Origin: an uncultured Aggregatibacter sp.
Lineage (GTDB): Bacteria; Pseudomonadota; Gammaproteobacteria; Enterobacterales; Pasteurellaceae
Length of the DNA: 20,390 nt
NCBI RefSeq assembly: GCF_901873365.1
Contig: NZ_CABFLM010000065.1
Coordinates: 1-20,390 of the forward strand
Direction: 5' to 3'
The translations under genes and the position numbers were made by a program. Of this stretch, positions 13,885 through 20,390 are shown one piece after another; position 1 is the stretch's first letter; each line of letters begins with the position of its first letter. The notes under the pieces are model-generated. The model was given only the letters and a program-made list of their open reading frames with translations. It was not told the DNA's origin and did no database searches.

Positions 13885-15216
13885 ATGTCATCTTCTCCAT
13901 CTTCCGCTTTAGAAAAACGCTTTGAGTTGACTAAACGCGGTTCCACCGTACGTAAAGAAATTGTGGCAGGTTTAACCACTTTCCTTGCGATGGTGTATTC
14001 CGTTATCGTTGTGCCGAACATGTTAAGTGCGGCAGGTTTTCCAGCAGAGTCGGTCTTTATTGCCACCTGTTTAGTGGCCGGTTTAGGCTCGATTTTAATT
14101 GGCTTTTGGGCGAATGCGCCCATGGCAATCGGCTGTGCCATTTCGTTAACTGCATTTACCGCATTTAGCTTGGTTATCGGACAAAAAGTGAGTATTCCGG
14201 TTGCCTTAGGTGCGGTCTTTTTAATGGGGGTTTTCTTTACCCTGATTTCTGCCACAGGTATTCGCGCTTGGATTTTGCGTAACTTACCGGTGGGTATTGC
14301 GCACGGTGCAGGGATTGGTATCGGTTTATTCTTGCTTTTAATTGCCGCAAACGGCGTTGGTCTTGTGGTGAGTAACCAAGCCGGTTTGCCGGTAAAATTG
14401 GGCGTGTTTACTGCATTTCCGGTGATGATGTCATTAATTGGTTTGGCGTTAATTATCGGTTTAGAAAAAATGCAAGTGAAAGGCGGCATTTTATGGGTGA
14501 TCATCGCCATTACCGTGGTCGGTTTAATTTTTGATCCGAATGTGACCTTTAACGGTCAAGTTTTCAAAATGCCAAGTTTCGGTGAAGAGTCTTTATTCTT
14601 GCAATTAGATATCATGGGCGCATTGCAACCGGCTATTTTACCGGTGGTGTTCGCTTTAGTGATGACTGCGGTATTTGATGCTACAGGCACCATCCGCGCA
14701 GTGGCAGGACAAGCGGATTTATTGGATAAAGACGGTCAAATCATTAATGGCGGTAAAGCCTTAACGTCCGACTCCGTCAGTAGCTTATTCTCCGGTATTT
14801 TCGGCACAGCACCGGCAGCCGTGTATATCGAATCCGCTGCAGGGACTGCCGCAGGCGGTAAAACCGGTATCACCGCCATCGTTGTTGGCGTATTGTTCCT
14901 GTTGATGTTGTTCTTCCAACCATTAGCGTTTTTAGTGCCAAACTATGCGACAGCGCCGGCGTTAATGTACGTGGGATTATTGATGTTAAGCAACGTCAGC
15001 AAATTGGATTTTGACGATTTCGTTGGCGCCATGAGCGGTTTGATTTGCGCGGTGTTTATCGTGTTAACGGCAAACATTGTGACCGGCATTATGTTGGGCT
15101 TTGCTGCATTGGTGATTGGCCGTGTGGTGAGTGGCGATTTCAAACGCTTAAATATCGGCACCATTGTGATTGCCGTTGTTTTAGTGGCTTTCTATGCTTG
15201 TGGTTGGGCGATTTAA
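13885..15216 (+). CDS. ghxP: Guanine/hypoxanthine permease, NCS2 family (GhxP/YjcD type)
   Basis: Inner-membrane proton-coupled purine base uptake. The start at 13885 (MSSSPSSALEKRFELTKRGS) is chosen because AAAAGGT lies just upstream and homologues begin so; the frame is open from 13702 but would run through the promoter. 443 residues. Seen: TVRKEIVAGLTTFLAMVYSV at the first helix, CAISLTAFTAFSLV, and TAVFDATGTIRAVAGQADLL with APAAVYIESAAGTAAGGKTG, all near-identical to E. coli YjcD as I recall it, rather than to adenine permeases AdeP/PurP. A PurR-like operator overlaps the promoter and a terminator follows. Confidence 0.92.
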   Translation: MSSSPSSALEKRFELTKRGSTVRKEIVAGLTTFLAMVYSVIVVPNMLSAAGFPAESVFIATCLVAGLGSILIGFWANAPMAIGCAISLTAFTAFSLVIGQKVSIPVALGAVFLMGVFFTLISATGIRAWILRNLPVGIAHGAGIGIGLFLLLIAANGVGLVVSNQAGLPVKLGVFTAFPVMMSLIGLALIIGLEKMQVKGGILWVIIAITVVGLIFDPNVTFNGQVFKMPSFGEESLFLQLDIMGALQPAILPVVFALVMTAVFDATGTIRAVAGQADLLDKDGQIINGGKALTSDSVSSLFSGIFGTAPAAVYIESAAGTAAGGKTGITAIVVGVLFLLMLFFQPLAFLVPNYATAPALMYVGLLMLSNVSKLDFDDFVGAMSGLICAVFIVLTANIVTGIMLGFAALVIGRVVSGDFKRLNIGTIVIAVVLVAFYACGWAI

Positions 15217-15235
15217 TTCAGCCAATAAAGACAAT

Positions 15236-15263
15236 AAAGGCGCATGAGTATGCGCCTTTTTGT
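15236..15263 (+). terminator. Rho-independent terminator after ghxP
   Basis: Stem AAAGGCGCAT / ATGCGCCTTT (15236-15245, 15250-15259) with loop GAGT and a T-run. It also lies at the 3' end of convergent tilS. Confidence 0.9.
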
Positions 15264-15268
15264 TTGTC

Positions 15269-16579
15269 TTAATCTTGAAAAACAGTGAAAAAACCCACCG
15301 CACTTTGTAACTTATCACCATAGAAAATGAGTGGGATGCGTTGTCGTTGCCAAGGGGCCACGTTCAACTGTTGCCACACTTTTTTAATGTCTTTATTCAC
15401 GCCGTTTGAGGTTAATTTCACTTTGCCCGAATAACGAAATCGAATCCAAACTTTCGTTCCCTCTAAGGGTAAATTTAATGCTTCTTGATGTGTTTGCCCA
15501 TTTTCATCCTGCCAAAGTGCGGTCATTTTTTCGGTTGTTTTTTGCAGTAACAACGTGCCTAAATGATCCGGCAAGGGAATGGGGTGATTAAATCTCGCCT
15601 CAATATATTCTTGTGAAATGTCGGCAAATATCGGCGTGAGAAATAAACGGTTTTGATAGCGGCGGACAATGTTATCGCCTAGGTGAAATTGTGGTTGTGC
15701 ATCGTCTTTCGCGAAAATGACATCCGAAATAATTTGTTCTAATTGCACGAGAGAGGGCAGGGCAACGCCCCAATCTTGCAACCATAAGCGTAACAAGGCG
15801 CGTTGTTTCACCGGCGAATAGTCGGCGAAATGTTGCAGGTTAAAAGTGCGGTCATTTTTCACGATGTTTTTTTGATATTCTTCCGCTAACAGCTCATTAA
15901 GCAGTTGTTGTTGTTCATAACAATGTTGCGCGGAACGTTGCACTGCCGAATCAAAATGCGCCCAGCGTTGGCGCAATTCGGGCAGCACGACATTACGCAG
16001 GAAATTGCGATCGTATTGATTATCTTCGTTGCTTTCGTCTTCAATCCAACTCAGCTCTTGTTGTTGTACAAACGCCAGCAATTGTTGGCGGCTAAAATTC
16101 AATAAGGGACGAAAAATGGGCACACCGTAAACATTGCTTTTAGTCTGCATGGCACCTAAACCTTGCAAACCACTGCCGCGTTTTAGGGCAAGGAAAAAGG
16201 TTTCTGTTTGATCTTGTTGATGGTGTGCCGTGGCGAGCCATTCAGTCGGTAAAATCTGCTGTGCAATGGCTTCATAACGGGCTTGGCGAGCACCTGCCTC
16301 AATACCGTTTTCTGTGCTGACGTTCACGTATTGAATTTGCAATGGAATACAAAATTGGCGGCAAATTTGTTGGCAATGAGCTGACCAAGCATCGGCATGG
16401 GCGCTTAATCCGTGATGAATGTGGATGGCGCGCAGCTGAAAGTGCGGTTGTTTTTCACGGAGTTTCGCAAATAAAGCGAGCAGTGCGGTGGAATCCAAAC
16501 CCCCGCTAAACCCAATAAGAAAGTGAGTTTGGTTTGGTGCAAATCGTTGTAATTGCTGTGAAAAACAGTCGAGGAGCAT
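15269..16579 (-). CDS. tilS: tRNA(Ile)-lysidine synthetase
   Basis: Adds lysine to C34 of the tRNA-Ile CAU anticodon, changing it to read AUA; essential. 436 residues, close to E. coli (432). Seen: the PP-loop ATP site SGGLDST at 25-31, HIHHGLS, ATAHHQQDQTETFFLALKRG with GLGAM downstream, and DESNEDNQYDRNFLRN, followed by the TilS-specific C-terminal domains. No clear Shine-Dalgarno precedes the ATG; the gene is 65 bases downstream of accA with a GC-rich hairpin between them. Three uptake signals lie inside the gene and one overlaps its 3' end. Confidence 0.95.
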   Translation of the reverse strand: MLLDCFSQQLQRFAPNQTHFLIGFSGGLDSTALLALFAKLREKQPHFQLRAIHIHHGLSAHADAWSAHCQQICRQFCIPLQIQYVNVSTENGIEAGARQARYEAIAQQILPTEWLATAHHQQDQTETFFLALKRGSGLQGLGAMQTKSNVYGVPIFRPLLNFSRQQLLAFVQQQELSWIEDESNEDNQYDRNFLRNVVLPELRQRWAHFDSAVQRSAQHCYEQQQLLNELLAEEYQKNIVKNDRTFNLQHFADYSPVKQRALLRLWLQDWGVALPSLVQLEQIISDVIFAKDDAQPQFHLGDNIVRRYQNRLFLTPIFADISQEYIEARFNHPIPLPDHLGTLLLQKTTEKMTALWQDENGQTHQEALNLPLEGTKVWIRFRYSGKVKLTSNGVNKDIKKVWQQLNVAPWQRQRIPLIFYGDKLQSAVGFFTVFQD

Positions 16580-16605
16580 AGGCGAATGGCACGGGTAGAG
16601 GACAT

Positions 16606-16627
16606 TCCCTCCCGTCTTCGGGAGGGA
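16606..16627. other. GC-rich hairpin between accA and tilS
   Basis: Perfect 9-bp stem TCCCTCCCG / CGGGAGGGA with loop TCTT. Neither strand has a T-run after it, so it is not a standard terminator. It may be an RNA processing or stability element within an accA-tilS transcript. Confidence 0.6.
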
Positions 16628-16644
16628 TTAAAATGAGACTTTTT

Positions 16645-17598
16645 TTATACGTAGCCGTAACTCATTAAACGTTGATAACGACGTTCTAGCAGCTTTTCTG
16701 TGTCAAAGACGTCAAGGTCGTCTAAATCGGCAAGCAGGCGTTTTTTCAAGTTTTGCGCCATTTCATCGTAATTGCGGTGCGCACCGCCCAACGGTTCCTG
16801 TACGATATTATCAATTAAGCCAAGTTTTTTTAAACGATTGGCGGTTAAACCCATGACTTCTGCTGCGGTGGAGGCTTTATCGGCGCTTTTCCATAAAATA
16901 GATGCACAACCTTCCGGGGAAATCACGGAGTAGGTCGAGTATTGCAACATATTGACTTTATCACCCACGCCGATAGCCAACGCACCGCCGGAACCGCCTT
17001 CACCGATAACGGTACAAATTACCGGCACTTTGAGGGTCGACATTTCGCGTAAGTTACGAGCGATAGCTTCTGACTGACCGCGTTCCTCTGCGCCTACACC
17101 CGGATAAGCGCCCGGAGTGTCAATGAAGGTGATGATAGGCAATTTGAAACGTTCCGCCATTTGCATGAGGCGTAAAGCTTTGCGGTAGCCTTCTGGTGCC
17201 GGCATACCAAAGTTGCGTTTTACTTTATCTTTCACGGTACGCCCTTTTTGGTGGCCAATCACCATCACCGGTCTGCCGTCTAAACGTGCTAATCCGCCAA
17301 CAATGGCCTTGTCATCGGCAAAAGCACGATCACCGGCAAGTTCTTCAAATTCGGTGAAAATATGTTCGATGTAGTCAAGAGTATAGGGACGATTCGGATG
17401 ACGAGACATTTTTGACACTTGCCACGCATCTAAATTTGCAAAGGTTTTTTCGGTTAATTCGATGCTTTTTTTCTGTAAACGGGCAATTTCATCATCAAGA
17501 TTAATTTCATTATCCTGTGTTGTCATTGCACGCAAAGATTCGATTTTCGCTTCAAGTTCGGCAATGGGTAATTCAAAATCTAAGTATTCTTGACTCAT
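16645..17598 (-). CDS. accA: Acetyl-CoA carboxylase carboxyltransferase subunit alpha
   Basis: With AccD transfers the carboxyl group from biotin carried by AccB to acetyl-CoA, making malonyl-CoA, the first committed step of fatty-acid synthesis. 317 residues (E. coli 319). Seen: N-terminal coiled coil (LDFELPIAELEAKIESLRAM), PNRPYTLDYIEHIFTEFEEL, GHQKGRTVKDK, TFIDTPGAYPGVGAEERGQ and the oxyanion-hole region GEGGSGGALAIGVGD. AGGA precedes the ATG. Usually next to dnaE in gammaproteobacteria; here it is followed by tilS. Confidence 0.98.
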   Translation of the reverse strand: MSQEYLDFELPIAELEAKIESLRAMTTQDNEINLDDEIARLQKKSIELTEKTFANLDAWQVSKMSRHPNRPYTLDYIEHIFTEFEELAGDRAFADDKAIVGGLARLDGRPVMVIGHQKGRTVKDKVKRNFGMPAPEGYRKALRLMQMAERFKLPIITFIDTPGAYPGVGAEERGQSEAIARNLREMSTLKVPVICTVIGEGGSGGALAIGVGDKVNMLQYSTYSVISPEGCASILWKSADKASTAAEVMGLTANRLKKLGLIDNIVQEPLGGAHRNYDEMAQNLKKRLLADLDDLDVFDTEKLLERRYQRLMSYGYV

Positions 17599-17812
17599 GT
17601 GTGATTCCTAATTTTGTGAAAATTTTGCACCGCACTTTAACAAGATTTTGGTAGTGGTGCAATTGGACGCGCTATTCTATGCGTTTTTTTCATAAAAGTC
17701 ATACCATTTCATCTGGTAACACCAGCTAAGATTATGTAATGAAAGTATTTATTGCCTTTGCGCGTGAAAAGAAAAATGAAAAAAATGCGTGAAATATCTG
17801 GTTATACGCTAA

Positions 17813-17841
17813 TTGACAATCTGCTAAAACGATTTTATTAT
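17813..17841 (+). promoter_or_regulatory. Strong sigma70 promoter of a candidate small RNA
   Basis: TTGACA (17813-17818), exactly 17 bases, TATTAT (17836-17841). Start predicted near 17848. The -35 is a perfect consensus and the -10 matches 5 of 6. The preceding stretch 17599-17812, upstream of accA, contains an uptake signal (17629-17637) and no other feature I can name. Confidence 0.7.
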
Positions 17842-17847
17842 GTAACC

Positions 17848-18048
17848 ACTTTCAAGATAAGATGTTTGAAAGTCAGGATTGGTCTCCTGAAATAAGCGGG
17901 CTGAAGGTATAGAACACTTTTAGTATCAGTATGTCGCAAACTACAAACCATCATCCATCAATGGTGGACTAGGTAGAAACCCGCAAGGACGCGACGCAGC
18001 GAACCGCTTGCTGTTAAGACCAATTCTGCTTAGTTCACCACCCTTTTT
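17848..18048 (+). ncRNA. Candidate structured small RNA, family not recognised
   Basis: No open reading frame of note, but extensive nested complementarity follows a strong promoter. A 5' hairpin ACTTTCAA / TTGAAAGT (17848-17855, 17866-17873) precedes a long rod. Its closing stem is CAGGATTGGTCT / AGACCAATTCTG (17874-17885, 18017-18028; 12 pairs with one G-U). Inside are AAGCGG / CCGCTT (17894-17899, 18004-18009), GTCGC / GCGAC (17933-17937, 17991-17995), CTAC / GTAG (17941-17944, 17973-17976) and an apical hairpin ACCAT / ATGGT (17947-17951, 17961-17965). A T-run ends at 18048, without a compact terminator stem. Length of about 200 nt and rod shape are 6S RNA-like, but I cannot match the sequence to 6S. 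An alternative is a long leader of selD, which starts about 140 bases later. Confidence 0.55.
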
Positions 18049-18189
18049 CTCTCATCTTCACATTCATTTATACCTCTTGACACCATCGATATCACCTGCT
18101 TTTTGTCTTGAAAAAGGCATTTCCATTAATGAATCCTAAACCCAATTACGCTATAATTACACCATTCGTTTAACAAAAAGGAAGTAAGC

Positions 18190-19272
18190 ATGACAGAGCA
18201 GGCTTTGCACGCGGAACAGAATGAATGCGTCATAACAAACGACATTCGGCTGACGCAATATAGCCACGGCGCCGGTTGAGGCTGCAAAATATCGCCTAAG
18301 GTTTTAGAGGAAATTTTGCATACCGAAATGGCACCGTTTATTGACCCGAATCTCCTTGTCGGCAATGACACCAAGGATGACGCGGCGGTGTATGATTTAG
18401 GCAATGGTACGTCGATTATCAGTACCACGGACTTTTTCATGCCCATTGTGGACGATCCTTTCGATTTTGGACGCATTGCGGCAACCAACGCTGTGAGCGA
18501 TATTTTCGCCATGGGTGGCAAGCCGATTATGGCGATTGCGGTGTTTGGCTTCCCGATTAACAAATTGCCTGCAAGCGTGGCACAGCGCATTATTGACGGT
18601 GGCCGTTTTGCTTGTCAGGAAGCGCGCATTGCCCTTGCCGGCGGTCATTCCATCGACTCACTAGAACCGATTTTTGGCTTGGCGGTGACCGGCATTATCG
18701 ACACTGAGAAAGTGAAACGAAATGCCACGGCACAAGCAGGCTGTCACTTATATTTAACCAAGCCACTGGGCATTGGCGTATTAACCACCGCGGAAAAGCA
18801 AGGCAAATTAAAAGCCGAACACAAAGGCTTGGCGACCAAGTGGATGTGCCAAATGAATTTGCTAGGCAGTCAGCTTTCAAACATTGACGGCGTCACCGCC
18901 ATGACGGATGTCACCGGTTTTGGTTTGTTAGGGCATTTAGCCGAAATCTGCGAAGGCTCCAATCTTAATGCCGAAGTGGATTTTGCTAACATTAAAACCC
19001 TAGACGGTGTCGATGATTACATTGCACAAGGCTGTATTCCGGGCGGAACAAACCGTAATTTCGACAGCTACGGACACAAAATCGCTCCAATAACGGATTT
19101 ACAGAAAGCCGTATTATGCGATCCGCAAACCTCCGGCGGCTTACTCATCGCCGTCAACCCAGATTCGGAAAAAGAGGTTTTTGCTGTCGCCGAAACTGCC
19201 GGTGTTGAGCTATATCCTGTCGGTAAACTCATCGAACGACAAGCTACACCGGAATTTATTGTGGTGAAATAG
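18190..19272 (+). CDS. selD: Selenophosphate synthase SelD, itself a selenoprotein (in-frame UGA)
   Basis: Makes selenophosphate from selenide and ATP, the selenium donor for selenocysteine and selenouridine. The true start is ATG 18190 with AAGGAAG upstream; the frame has one TGA at codon 30 (18277-18279), in YSHGAG-[U]-GCKISP, where SelD has its catalytic Cys or Sec. H. influenzae SelD is a known selenoprotein of this kind, so this is not a broken gene. Reading through gives 360 residues. Seen after Sec30: the essential Lys in GCK, GNDTKDDAAVY, STTDFFMPIVDDPFDFG, NAVSDIFAMGGKPIMA, GGHSIDS and DPQTSGGLL. A SECIS-like hairpin follows the UGA. A TATAAT (18152-18157) is a possible -10 with a weak -35. 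A naive ORF search would start wrongly at 18316. Confidence 0.95.
18277..18320 (+). promoter_or_regulatory. Bacterial SECIS element with UGA selenocysteine codon
   Basis: After the UGA, TGCAAAAT (18283-18290) pairs with ATTTTGCA (18313-18320), enclosing an upper stem CTAA / TTAG (18296-18299, 18304-18307) with loop GGTT. The apical loop begins about 21 bases after the UGA and carries the GG typical of SelB-binding loops. Confidence 0.75.
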
Positions 19273-19293
19273 CAGTTAATTTTCTGATCAAAC

Positions 19294-19357
19294 TGCGGTC
19301 ATTTTTCCAAGTGTTTTTTGAAATGAAAAACGTTTGAGGAAATGACTGCATTTTTTT
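19294..19357 (+). terminator. Terminator after selD
   Basis: TGCGGTCATTTTTCC (19294-19308) pairs with GGAAATGACTGCA (19338-19350) with one G-U pair and a two-base bulge, followed by seven T. Confidence 0.7.
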
Positions 19358-19770
19358 AGTCATGAAAATTTATGCTAGCGCGCGTTTCCTAACGCGTGCC
19401 AAAGAAAATAAATAAAGTGCGGTGAGTTTTTGAGGTGTTTTTTAGTGAAATTAGGCACACGTTGGGAAGCATGCGCCAACAGATTGTGCTAATCAGGAAA
19501 GATAGCGCCAGCGTTCACGCGGGTGCTGTTTAATAAAAACATTTTGAATTTTACTCATAACCATCGGCAGAACCAACATTCAAAATTCTTTGGATTTTTT
19601 GACCGCACTTTTAGAGTGAGAGGCACAAACGAGGACGCTTGCGCCATCATGGAGACATGCTAGGAAGTGAGCTATATCACAGGAAAGGATGTAGCGTATA
19701 AATAATTAATATTGTTTGATATTCTAATTATTTAGTTGAAAATAGAGTCATTTATTATACGGAGGATAAA
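19358..19770. other. Intergenic region between selD and the AAA ATPase gene
   Basis: Two uptake signals (19415-19423 and 19602-19610) lie here in opposite orientation, too far apart for a simple terminator. A 28-codon frame on the minus strand (19579 to 19493, ending KQHPRERWRYLS) looks like a possible gene remnant. From about 19680 the DNA turns AT-rich, marking the approach of the next accessory gene. No RNA gene or mobile element is recognised. Confidence 0.5.
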
Positions 19771-20390
19771 ATGCTTAAAAAACTTAGGCTGCAGGCAGGG
19801 ACATATCCTAGCTCAGATGAAAACTTGGAAATAGAACTTAGCCCTGTAACTGTTTTTATTGGACCCAATAATAGTGGTAAATCTCAAGCTTTAATTGAAA
19901 TAGAAGGATGGATAACTAAGGGAAAAACAGAATTATTAAATGTAATTAGCAACTTAGAGTTTGAAAGTTTAACCAGTGAGCAAGTTTATGAAAAAATGTT
20001 AGATAGAATAAAAATTGCTCCCTCAAAGAATTTTACTCCCTACAATAGCGATCATTTCTTGGTTGGAAAGTATGGTGATAATTATCAGGTTTATTTACCT
20101 AATTTAATCAATACTGCATTATCTCCAAGTAGGGAGAACTTCAAAAATTCAGAATTAGCAAAAATTTTATCTTATTTTACAACAAGGCTTGATGGATATA
20201 GTAGATTATCTTTAGTTAATTCACAACATGCGGGTGATTTGCAAGGAGATCCTATAAACAGTTTTTCTAAATTATTTAAGGATCAGGTATTAATGTCTAA
20301 AGTTAGAAATGTTATTTATGGTGCTTTTAGAAAGTATTTGGTAATTGATCCTACTAGTTTAGGTAATCTTAGATTGAGATTGTCTGAAGA
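19771..20390 (+). CDS. AAA family ATPase (SMC/OLD-like), N-terminal part; 3' end outside window
   Basis: Open from ATG 19771 (GGAGG 5 bases upstream) to the window edge, 206 residues. It opens MLKKLRLQAG, then LEIELSPVTVFIGPNNSGKS, where GPNNSGKS (about residues 31-38) is the Walker A of the SMC/RecF/OLD-type ATPases found in many phage-defence proteins (OLD nucleases, Gabija GajA, PtuA and similar). The following region is helical and not diagnostic; Walker B and any nuclease domain would be beyond the edge. AT-rich composition and lack of uptake signals contrast with selD. Which system it belongs to cannot be told from this part. Confidence 0.8.
   Translation, partial: MLKKLRLQAGTYPSSDENLEIELSPVTVFIGPNNSGKSQALIEIEGWITKGKTELLNVISNLEFESLTSEQVYEKMLDRIKIAPSKNFTPYNSDHFLVGKYGDNYQVYLPNLINTALSPSRENFKNSELAKILSYFTTRLDGYSRLSLVNSQHAGDLQGDPINSFSKLFKDQVLMSKVRNVIYGAFRKYLVIDPTSLGNLRLRLSE

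Larger units (their letters stand above)
1648..19610. repeat. Haemophilus-type uptake signal sequences, 14 dispersed copies
   Basis: Exact AAGTGCGGT at 1648, 10376, 11180, 15515, 15844, 16440 and 19415; exact ACCGCACTT (other strand) at 2878, 3557, 5056, 10350, 15297, 17629 and 19602. None was found between 5117 and 9352. The 9-mer places the host in the Hin-type uptake subclade (Haemophilus, Aggregatibacter, Pasteurella). Confidence 0.9.

Noticed and set aside
13752..14510. 252-codon open frame on the minus strand opposite ghxP
   Set aside because: It is antisense to a clearly conserved permease, has low-complexity Lys/Pro/Ile composition and no family resemblance.
17848..18048. Identification of the candidate RNA as 6S, tmRNA, RNase P RNA, SRP RNA, GcvB or CsrB
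   Set aside because: I could not find the conserved sequence blocks of tmRNA, RNase P or SRP RNA, nor repeated GGA hairpins of CsrB; 6S is only similar in shape. Left unnamed.
19493..19579. 28-codon minus-strand frame ending KQHPRERWRYLS
   Set aside because: Too short and without a clear ribosome binding site to call a gene; mentioned only as a possible remnant.

Overview
The window reads as a piece of a Pasteurellaceae chromosome, most likely Aggregatibacter or a close relative. The basis is 14 exact copies of the Haemophilus-type DNA uptake signal (AAGTGCGGT or its complement), H. influenzae-like proteins, and an adk / ampG / galE order that I recall from H. influenzae. A lacZ-type beta-galactosidase and a hydrogenase maturation gene (hypA) fit a lactose-fermenting Aggregatibacter such as A. 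aphrophilus better than H. influenzae. The species is an inference.

Layout. 1-600: 3' end of a Lys/Ala/Met/Glu-rich protein built on an 87-bp tandem repeat, with a terminator. 604-5116: lacZ (-) and tyrP (+), divergent from a short control region with a perfect CRP site, a sigma70 promoter and two TyrR-like boxes. 5147-9353: a foreign block. It holds a broken hsdM remnant, a truncated SWIM zinc-finger gene, a two-gene AT-rich operon (DUF262 protein plus HEPN protein) and a broken hrpA-like 3' end. It has no Haemophilus uptake signals but carries Neisseria-type uptake sequences (AGGCCGTCTGAA and AGGTCGTCTGAA). 9353-13740: adk, ampG, hypA, galE and a DUF805 gene, bracketed by two inverted copies of a palindromic dispersed repeat. 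13807-17598: ghxP under a PurR-like operator, then tilS and accA. 17813-18048: a promoter followed by a non-coding stretch with nested complementarity, a candidate small RNA. 18190-19272: selD with an in-frame UGA (selenocysteine) and a SECIS-like hairpin. 19771-end: the start of an AT-rich AAA ATPase gene cut by the window edge.

Function. The host block is mostly housekeeping: adenylate kinase, muropeptide recycling, UDP-galactose/glucose interconversion (downstream of LacZ-derived galactose), purine and tyrosine uptake, tRNA modification, fatty-acid synthesis and selenium metabolism. The accessory content is the neisserial block with its probable DUF262/HEPN defence pair, and the AAA ATPase at the right edge. 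The DUF262/HEPN operon, its palindromic promoter, the inter-family transfer and the candidate RNA are the parts most worth following up.
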